Source: Cyrtodaria siliqua
Lineage: Eukaryota; Mollusca; Bivalvia; Adapedonta; Hiatellidae
Direction: 5' to 3'
Assembly: GCA_037043455.1 (NCBI GenBank)
Contig: JAWPHD010000288.1
Coordinates: 310,001 to 374,000 of the forward strand
Length of the DNA stretch: 64,000 nt
Below the pieces are notes generated by a model. That model searched no databases. It was not told where the DNA came from and saw nothing but the letters and a program-made list of their open reading frames with translations. The translations under genes were made by a program, and so were the position numbers. Positions 57,525 to 64,000 of this stretch are shown piece by piece; the stretch's first letter is position 1, and each line of letters opens with the position of its first letter.

Positions 57525-58015
57525 TTAATTTTGTAAACTAGTCAGGAAATCCGGCAGATCTAGGAATGCTGCTATGGAATCCGAACTGTTGGATTTATTC
57601 AACATGAGCTCTGGTGGATAAATATTAGTGAACATATGAGCAAAGAACGGATTATCAATATTGAGTATGTCATCCAGATATCGAGATGTATTATTAAACG
57701 CATCAATAATGTCTCTCTGGCTAGCAGGTGACAAACTCAATATGAAGTCATTTCATAACAGTATAAAAACAGTGGCGCACAGTTAGTACCCATAGGAATA
57801 CCAACAACCTGTCGGTAAACGGTTATCTAACAAAGATGTTATCTAAAAGAAAAGATAACGCTCTACAAACATTGACACAAATCCACATGTTATTCTCTGC
57901 TTTTGTAAAGAACGCCCTGACATTATTACAAGAGAGAAAGGTAGTGCCTTTCCTAGCAAATGTCTTCGGTATAAGCTGAATCAATGTATCTTTGATCAGT
58001 TAATGTGGTAGGGTG
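57525..58015 (-). pseudogene. Penelope-like reverse transcriptase fragment
   Basis: The 71-codon frame contains FNNTSRYLDDILNIDNPFF, with YLDD in the RT active-site position, then IYPPELMLNKSNSSD and AAFLDL. Upstream, in other frames, are TFLSCNN and VCRALSFLLDNI and CCTATGGGTACTAACTGTGC, a PMGTNC-type motif. Frameshifts and stops separate them. Layout (PMG, YLDD, FLDL) fits a Penelope-like RT, and it complements the N- and C-terminal pieces at 43.8 and 44.7 kb. Confidence 0.65.
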
Positions 58016-58089
58016 GTGCATGGAGTGGAAAAGTAATAGGTACTTATATAGAGACATGATAATGCTTACATCATAACTTATCAAGGACT

Positions 58090-58925
58090 TCTCCGGAAGT
58101 TTTGATTGACCAAACCAGATCGATTCATGCAAACACCTTTTCGCAATACTTTAAAACATTTTCAACCATAAAATATTTTAAACCATTTTCATCAGATCAA
58201 GTCTGAAGTTTATTGAGACATTGTTGTAGTTGTCTCTCAATAGTGTTCATGTTTTTTTTGCACGATAACATATAACAAAGTCATCAGCATATAGACAACA
58301 ATCCACACCAGGATTAATCCATTTAACTATACTGTTATGTTTTTATTAAATCGGGTGACAGCACATCCGTCTCCTGGTCATGAATATCAGAGAGGGTTGT
58401 ACCCATTCGCACACCACAAAACTGTCCATCATCCAAGAAATTATCTTTACAAATTGGTAGTCGACCTTTAAGACAAAGGTCAGAAAGAGCGCTTGTATAA
58501 CCGTACTTCCACGCTGTATCACCAGCTTTCTCCATGTCAAAATATACAGCGACTAGCAGTTCTTTTTTAAGAAAGCTTCCCTAATTAATGATTCAATTCG
58601 AATAAGATTGTCAGTTATGCCCCGTTGGCGCCGGAATACACGTTGATACTTGGTAAACAATCCGTTGGACTCCAAGAACCAATCGAGTCTCCCATTAATC
58701 ATTCGTTCCATGGTTTTACATATACAACTCGTTAAAGAAAGCGGGCGATATTTTCCAGGTTTGGGGACTGGAATAACGATTGCTTCCCGCCAAGAGGCGG
58801 GTAAGATTCATGTCAAACCAAACGTTATCAAATATATCATGAAGGGTTCCTATCTCAGCTGGTATGTTTCAGGTAAATGATAAAGGATATCATCAGGACC
58901 AGCTGATGTATCATGAGCCTTTTAT
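58090..58925 (-). pseudogene. LINE reverse transcriptase fragment (Jockey/CR1 side)
   Basis: On the minus strand the DNA encodes, in order, AIVIPVPKPGKYRPLSLT, TSCICKTMERMINGRLDWF, LIREAF, YFDMEKAGDTAWKYG, GVRMGTTLSDI and LYADDFVICY (YADD at 58280-58291). These are the RT palm motifs of non-LTR retrotransposons. The phrases lie in at least three frames with stops after SPDLIKT, so the copy is dead. The endonuclease and 3' parts are missing. It directly abuts the Penelope-like fragment, suggesting insertion of one into the other. Confidence 0.85.
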
Positions 58926-58960
58926 CAGAAACATGTTGGTTTACAATTTTTAGAAGAAGA

Positions 58961-60099
58961 ATTTTCGAAATAGTGTCCGCATAATTAAACATATTAAATA
59001 AATCCCAAACAATTCAAATGAATAACAGAATTTATTAACTATGAAACTATGAAAGAATATATACTGCAAGATAAACGTAACGCACCACTTGTATAATTTT
59101 AATACGCTTTTATTTGTGTTATTTTTCTTTTGTGCGGACAATCCAAACACTGGTAATGGGTGTTTTCTTCGAACATACAAACAGTTTAGGTTATGCTTAT
59201 GGAAACAGTTTGCGTAATTTGTACTTTCAGTTAGTGGTGCGTATCTTTTGACCGTCAGTGCATTAAATTTTATTAAACAGATAATAATAACAACGTATTT
59301 ATGTATAAAAAGAAATGTATTTGGATGTAATATAGATGTTCCTTTTATGCACATGCCATTGAATCCTAATGGCACTAAATTTAACAATGCTGTCTTTTTC
59401 CAGAAAATATTAGTCCATAAATGGATGAATGCACTGTACTTTCTAAATAGATCTGTGCATATAGCTTTATTGGCATCATTTTACACATTTCAAGCGCATT
59501 ATTCGGAATAGGTGGCAAGTAATATCTATTTGAAGTGGAGCAACCCCTAATTTGAAATTCGCCAGTGCACTACCGTATGTCTTTGACATTTTCCTAAAAA
59601 GTGTACACCCCATAACATATGCATACATTTCCTAAAAATTAATAAGTGCTATTTTTAAAGTCTTCACCAGAGAACACTCAAAACAACATACCGCATGTTC
59701 CAGGTGCAGAGTTAAATGTCAGGAAACGAAATATCATAGACGTAAAATTGTACAAAAAATGCGTACACCTAAACAAGAATAATTTTATAAATAATAAAAC
59801 ATGCGGAAATAGATAGGCGGAATGCGTTGCTTTATTTATTTATATGGAAGTGATATAATGAGTACCGTTCTTAGTTCAGTTAGTTGTAATTCTGCCCATT
59901 GATCTCCAGCACACTAGCTATTTCATAGTTTTTAAGTATGTTATTATTTCAAATAATTATGTGAGCCCTCATATTTTATAAAATACGCCCAACCTCATTG
60001 TGTACTACAACATGTACAATGTTAATACTATGAAAGAGTTATTGGATACTGTAGATTTTAGTCTTGTTTTAGATTTCCTAAAAGAGATCAGACTATATA
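58961..60099. other. No recognised gene
   Basis: The longest open frame in the window (145 codons, 58950-59387, minus) lies here. It is AT-driven, rich in Phe, Ile, Leu and Lys, overlaps a plus-strand frame and shows no domain; I treat it as chance. 59761-59803 is one half of a distant inverted repeat. Confidence 0.45.
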
Positions 60100-60348
60100 A
60101 ATCATTATAATGTGTTCTTATATATATTTACTTGTTTATATACCCGTTGACGGGCATTTGTTGATTTACATACATAGTTTATATTACACCTTATCATCCC
60201 TTATTTTTTAATAGTTTTATCTTTATATATTTACACTAATTTTTAAATAATACTTCATTTCTTCTTTTTTCATCAATTTTTGCTCACAATATGACCTATT
60301 TATGTGTCGACGTGCCGTAAAATACCATTCATTCATTCATTCATTCCA
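60100..60348 (+). mobile_element. LINE 3' end with (ATTC)n tail
   Basis: T-rich DNA ends with GACGTGCCGTAAAATACC and five ATTC repeats (about 60328-60347). The last bases before the tail match the 3' end of the SINE at 24.11 kb (GCGCCGTAAAATCCC). No ORF2 is attached. Confidence 0.55.
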
Positions 60349-60841
60349 ACCTCATTGTTGCTTCTGACCGTTAAAATGCGGTACTCCAGTTGTCAACATG
60401 TTTATGCGTGTGGTGGTGTTGCATGCTTTGCTTCTCTGTATACATGTCACTGATGTATCTGTTGAGTACGTGTTTTGGATAATTGAGCTATGTGACAGCT
60501 ATATTTCCTGTTCGACTTGTGTATCTACTTTTAAGTCAATTTTATTTTAGTACGGCATTCTATTACTTCTATTTAATGTTTAACATTTTTTGTTTTGGAG
60601 TTTTACATGTTTTTGTCAATTTTGTGTCTGCGTGTTGTTTCGTGTTTGTAAACTGATAAAGGCTATTAAATTGTCGAAAGCTCTTACTGTGCATTTCTTG
60701 GTGCCTTGACGTCGAATTTGAATCGAGATTTTATTACTCTCTGTATGTTTTCTAGCCTCGGTCACCCGGCCCGCTTCTGATTTCTTCGTAACGCTATGCT
60801 ACACGGATCAAGAACCAGGGCCTGGGGAAAATACGACGTTT

Positions 60842-60870
60842 AAAATCGCCCTCTCGTTCTGGGCGATTTT
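60842..60870. other. Perfect 10-bp hairpin
   Basis: AAAATCGCCC and GGGCGATTTT around a 9-base loop. No role inferred. Confidence 0.6.
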
Positions 60871-60999
60871 GGTGAGATTTTAGAGATTCAACGAGACTTT
60901 CAAAAAACATGTTTTTAAGTTAATTTAATAATATTTTCTTATTTTTAACTTATGAGAAGCAGCAAGTGACGTTAAACTGTTAAACTGCTGCATCAACAA

Positions 61000-61400
61000 T
61001 TGACGTTGTACTTGTTTTTACAAAATGACGTCACGCAAACGTCGACTTTATGAGCGTGAAAAAAACGCGCGAATAAATTGTGTTAATCGCTAGTGGGCGC
61101 TTTAATTGGCCTAATCTGCCCAGACCGATATCTGCAAGTAAGACATATGCATGATACGGTCTAGCTGGCCGAGACTATATGTTTTCATACCTGATATGAT
61201 TGAAAAGAATGAAAACGGACGCTCCTGATTCTGTTTGCAATCTTCGCGAACCCATCTTCTCAGCTTCGAAAAGCCAAAAAATAATTTTGACCCCCACGGT
61301 TTACATGTAATTTTATTGACAGCCGAAAACATTGACAGCCGAAAACCAAAATGGCGACGGCGGAACATTGAATTTTTTGACGGCATATGCCTTTATTCCT
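61000..61400. promoter_or_regulatory. Possible promoter-like, GC-richer patch
   Basis: AAAATGGCGACGGCGG at 61349 fits the YY1-type AAnATGGCG motif frequent at animal transcription starts. GACAGCCGAAAAC is doubled just upstream (61318, 61335). Frames of 91 (-) and 94 (+) codons cross it; the minus one includes a CAGGTATGA donor-like site. Speculative. Confidence 0.25.
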
Positions 61401-61663
61401 TATTAACATTGCCATTCATGTTTGTCTTTTTGCGTGTTTTGGGATTTTCTGTGTTCTGTGAAAGCTGCATTTCCTGTTCGACTTTTATACTTATTTTTGA
61501 AAAATCAGTTGACCAATAGTGGTGTAAATAATAAAAAATAAACGCAGTATACTATTTACTAAGTTATCGAAAAGGGTGATTTTTAGACGTCGATTCTAAG
61601 TGACGCCCAAATCGGTGCTCATAAATGCCTGTCACACGACCTTCGCAGCCGTGGTTATCTTAA

Positions 61664-61997
61664 AGGGACTATGCTTCTCTTGGTAACGAATATGTATGCA
61701 TATACATAGACAGATGATATTTAGGCTATTAAAAGATATTCAAAATATATGTTTATTGGAATATAAATCTTAATTTCAATTGTATCCAATAATAAAATAT
61801 TTAAATGTTTGCTTACTCTATAAACAATGGTCCAATTTTTCCAAAACAAATAGTCATGTTTCCGTAAGATAAGAAGACATTGCAACAAACATGTCTACAT
61901 AAATAGCTATATATTCATGACATGTTTTATTATTTATAAAATTATTCTTGTTTAGGTGTAAGCATACATGTACTCTATCGCGAAGAGCACAGCCTCT
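61664..61997. mobile_element. TTAA-flanked element (334 bp), tentative
   Basis: TTAA (61660-61663) precedes AGGGACTATGCTTCTC; the other end reversed reads AGAGGCTGTGCTCTTC, with TTAA at 61998-62001. Inverted repeat about 12/16. Like the other two TTAA elements but more diverged. Confidence 0.5.
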
Positions 61998-62304
61998 TTA
62001 ATCGGACGCTAGCATAAAAAAAGTGTCAAGTCGGAATGCGTTGATTTATAATACCGTTACTCTTAAGATTGTTGGAAAATGAAGTCAGTATTTAGGATTA
62101 TTGCGACGCATGAATCTATTGGCCAGTAACTATTAGCGTCACTTATCCAGCGATTATCGTATTAACTTAATAAGGTAATCGCTGAAGTTAGAAATATCGG
62201 CTATATATATGCATGAACATATGTACACGGAAGAACGGAAGGGCATGTTCGAGGTAATATTAATGAAGGGCGCACAAGATAATTTACCACCTGTGGTAGT
62301 GACA

Positions 62305-62945
62305 CCGCTCCTCATTGAATATCGATATGTCCTCCATATCTAGAATCTATAAAACCTCCCAACTGAGTATTGATACCCATCTATTGAGTCTGGAATTGTT
62401 AACACCTCCCCTTTGAGCACTGATACCCTCCCCATTTAGTATTGATAGCCCTTCCAAACTGAGTATCTATAATACCTCTCCACTGAGTATTGAAGAATAC
62501 TCTATGGAGAGATTTTATAGGTACTCAATGTGTAGGGGGTATCAATACTTAATGGGGAGGGTATCTATACTCAATGTGGCGTGGGTATCAATACTCATTG
62601 GGGAGGGATATCAAAACGCAATAGCGTGGGGTATCAGTACTCATGGGTATCAATACTCAGTTGGGAGAGTTTATCAAAACTCAGTGGAGAGGGAGTATCG
62701 ATACTCAAGAATACTGAATGTGGAGTTAGTATCAATACTCAATAGCGAGTGCGTATCAATACTCAATGGGGAGGGTGTATCAATATTCAATCGGGAGTAG
62801 GTATCAATACTCAGTGAAAAAGAGGTATTAATACTCAATCGGAAGTGGTTCCTATACTCAGTGAGGAAGTGATATCGATACTCCATCGGGAGGGGGTATC
62901 AATACTTACTCGAGAGGGGGTATCAATATTCAGTGAGGAGCGGTA
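62305..62945. repeat. Minisatellite with an internal inversion
   Basis: Right of about 62.5 kb, GGTATCAATACTCAATGGGG units of about 22-24 bp repeat some 17 times on the plus strand. Left of it, the same unit appears reversed (GAGTATTGATACCC). The switch is at GAGTATTGAAGAATACTC (about 62484). The 98-codon frame is the repeat translated. The array resumes at 63258. Confidence 0.85.
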
Positions 62946-62949
62946 CTAA

Positions 62950-63253
62950 AGAGACACAAGGAAATCTTGAGTTTAATTCAAGCAGTAAAATAAGCACCTC
63001 AATTTATTAATCTTGCCTCATTTTGACTTTAAAACTGCTTGCATCCCATTACATAAAAACATGAGATTTAAGTTTTCTTTCATAATTATTTTATAAAATT
63101 GTTAAATATATTATTGATGCAATTTTATCAAAAGTTAGTAACATGTAAAAACAATTTGCATTGAACTATTCAAATACTTAATATAAATGATTGAACATGG
63201 GCAAGTTATATTGATAACTAGCAGGATGCCATGAGCTTTAAACTAATGTCCCT
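62950..63253. mobile_element. TTAA-flanked MITE, copy 2, inserted in the minisatellite
   Basis: Left end AGAGACACAAGGAAATCTTG resembles copy 1; right end ATGTCCCT. Flanks are CTAA (62946-62949, changed from TTAA) and TTAA (63254-63257). Minisatellite units continue on both sides. Confidence 0.8.
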
Positions 63254-63257
63254 TTAA

Positions 63258-63335
63258 TACTCAATCGGGAGGTGATATCAATACTCAGTATGAGGGGCAT
63301 TGGGGAGGGGGTATAAATACTCAATATGCATGTGA
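63258..63335 (+). repeat. Minisatellite, continuation
   Basis: TACTCAATCGGGAGGTGATA and ATCAATACTCAGTATGAGG continue the array after the MITE. Confidence 0.8.
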
Positions 63336-63356
63336 CAGTTATATAGCGGGCAAGAC

Positions 63357-63440
63357 AATTGTAACGGACGAACGGACGGACAGTCGAATGAACGTACGGA
63401 CAACGCCAAAACTATATCCTTCCGACTTCGTCGGGGGATG
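63357..63440 (+). repeat. Terminal fragment with CGGACGGAC
   Basis: CGGACGAACGGACGGACAG, GTACGGACAACGCC and CCGACTTCGTCGGGGG resemble the right ends of the dispersed ACAAGAG-type elements. Confidence 0.6.
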
Positions 63441-63859
63441 AAAACCAAAGTAAAACAAGCCTATAACTAATTGGTGTGTAACGAAACTCAGGGTTAGACA
63501 TGTCGGTACCAGTCATTCATTTGTTCCTATGTTCAATACGGATTCTTGGTTTAGCGTGAATGGTCAAGATAATGCAAAACGAATGACTCCCGTTCCGTTA
63601 CCGGTAACCATTCATATATAGACTGTATGATACCTTAAGTGTGTTTTTTAAGTAAATCAGATTAAATTTGCTAGGAGTTTATATTTTACAGGGTTCATAG
63701 GTCTACGTGTGAGGGCTTGTACTATTACTGTCTTTCTCGAAAGAGTCATTCCACGACAGCACAAATTATGACCAGATGTCATTCTATTACCTAGAATTTT
63801 GACAGGGGGTCACTTTCTATTTAGGTCATTATTTTATAGGGGTCGATTTTTTTCTTTAC

Positions 63860-63965
63860 ACCAGCTTAAAAGCTTTAAACTTCAAGGCCACTGTTTTGGG
63901 CTCGATGATCCCAAAGGACTGGTTAAAGATCAAACTACTTATTCGTTGTTGTTGTTCTTATGTTT
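63860..63965 (-). repeat. Module A fragment
   Basis: CTTCAAGGCCACTGTTTTGG, CTCGATGATCCCAAAGGACT and CAAACTACTTATTCGT match 53.18-53.25 kb in the same orientation. Confidence 0.6.
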
Positions 63966-64000
63966 TGCTTTTATTTTTTTTGTTGCTTTTTTCAAAACTG

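Noticed and set aside
58950..59387. 145-codon open frame, the longest in the window
   Set aside because: AT-driven composition, overlapped by an antisense frame, no domain, in DNA without other gene signs.
62504..62800. 98-codon frame with repeating GYQYS/SILN words
   Set aside because: Translation of the minisatellite.

Overview
This is an AT-rich, non-coding, animal-type nuclear window. It has no bacterial operon logic, no long ORF (the longest open frame is 145 codons and looks spurious) and no recognisable intact host gene. The content suggests a mollusc, most likely a bivalve: tRNA-derived SINEs with CAATT or CAAA tails, arrays with about 160-bp units that have ACAAGAG-hairpin ends and CCGTCCGT stretches, decayed LINE, Penelope-like and Ty3/gypsy-type fragments, and very many foldback or TIR-bearing non-autonomous DNA elements. 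The organism call is inference from repeat style; no species is claimed.

Layout. 1-7.3 kb: SINEs, a tRNA-like SINE head, two copies of a CATTACGTGGTCC-ended MITE, a double-hairpin foldback and a piece of a dispersed array element. 7.3-8.45 kb: a 58-bp satellite of about 20 units. 8.5-15 kb: mostly unassigned, with two structured retroelement-like modules and a foldback. 15-20.6 kb: a full-length SINE with target-site duplications, a foldback, a 663-bp TIR transposon, a tRNA-Thr-like gene with a Pol III T-run, a G-rich array, and a TIR element holding a nested MITE. 21-29 kb: more TIR and foldback elements and SINEs in otherwise featureless DNA. 29.2-32 kb: three copies of one repeat, two in tandem, with palindromic boundaries. 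32.7-36.4 kb: SINE heads, a foldback, a minisatellite and a LINE ORF2 C-terminus with its 3' UTR. 38-42.1 kb and 48.9-50.3 kb: arrays with about 160-bp units. 43.4-46.2 kb: a rearranged Penelope-like element cluster with repeated long modules. 46.7-47.6 kb: a SINE that has grown an internal satellite, then a second SINE. 50.7-55.3 kb: paired double-hairpin foldbacks, a TTAA-flanked MITE and more Penelope-associated modules. 55.6-58.9 kb: a broken Ty3/gypsy-type pol, then Penelope-like and LINE reverse transcriptase fragments on the minus strand. 60-63.5 kb: a LINE 3' end, an inverted minisatellite and further TTAA elements.

Nothing here looks like a working gene cassette. The strongest unexplained signal is a two-stem RNA-like motif shared by two repeat families (copies near 14.1, 15.8, 23.8, 34.0, 45.8, 46.0 and 53.1 kb), in which three base pairs differ by compensatory changes. 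Other notable points are a satellite born inside a SINE, a MITE insertion whose empty site can be read from the partner inverted repeat, and a TTAA insertion whose empty site survives in the same minisatellite.
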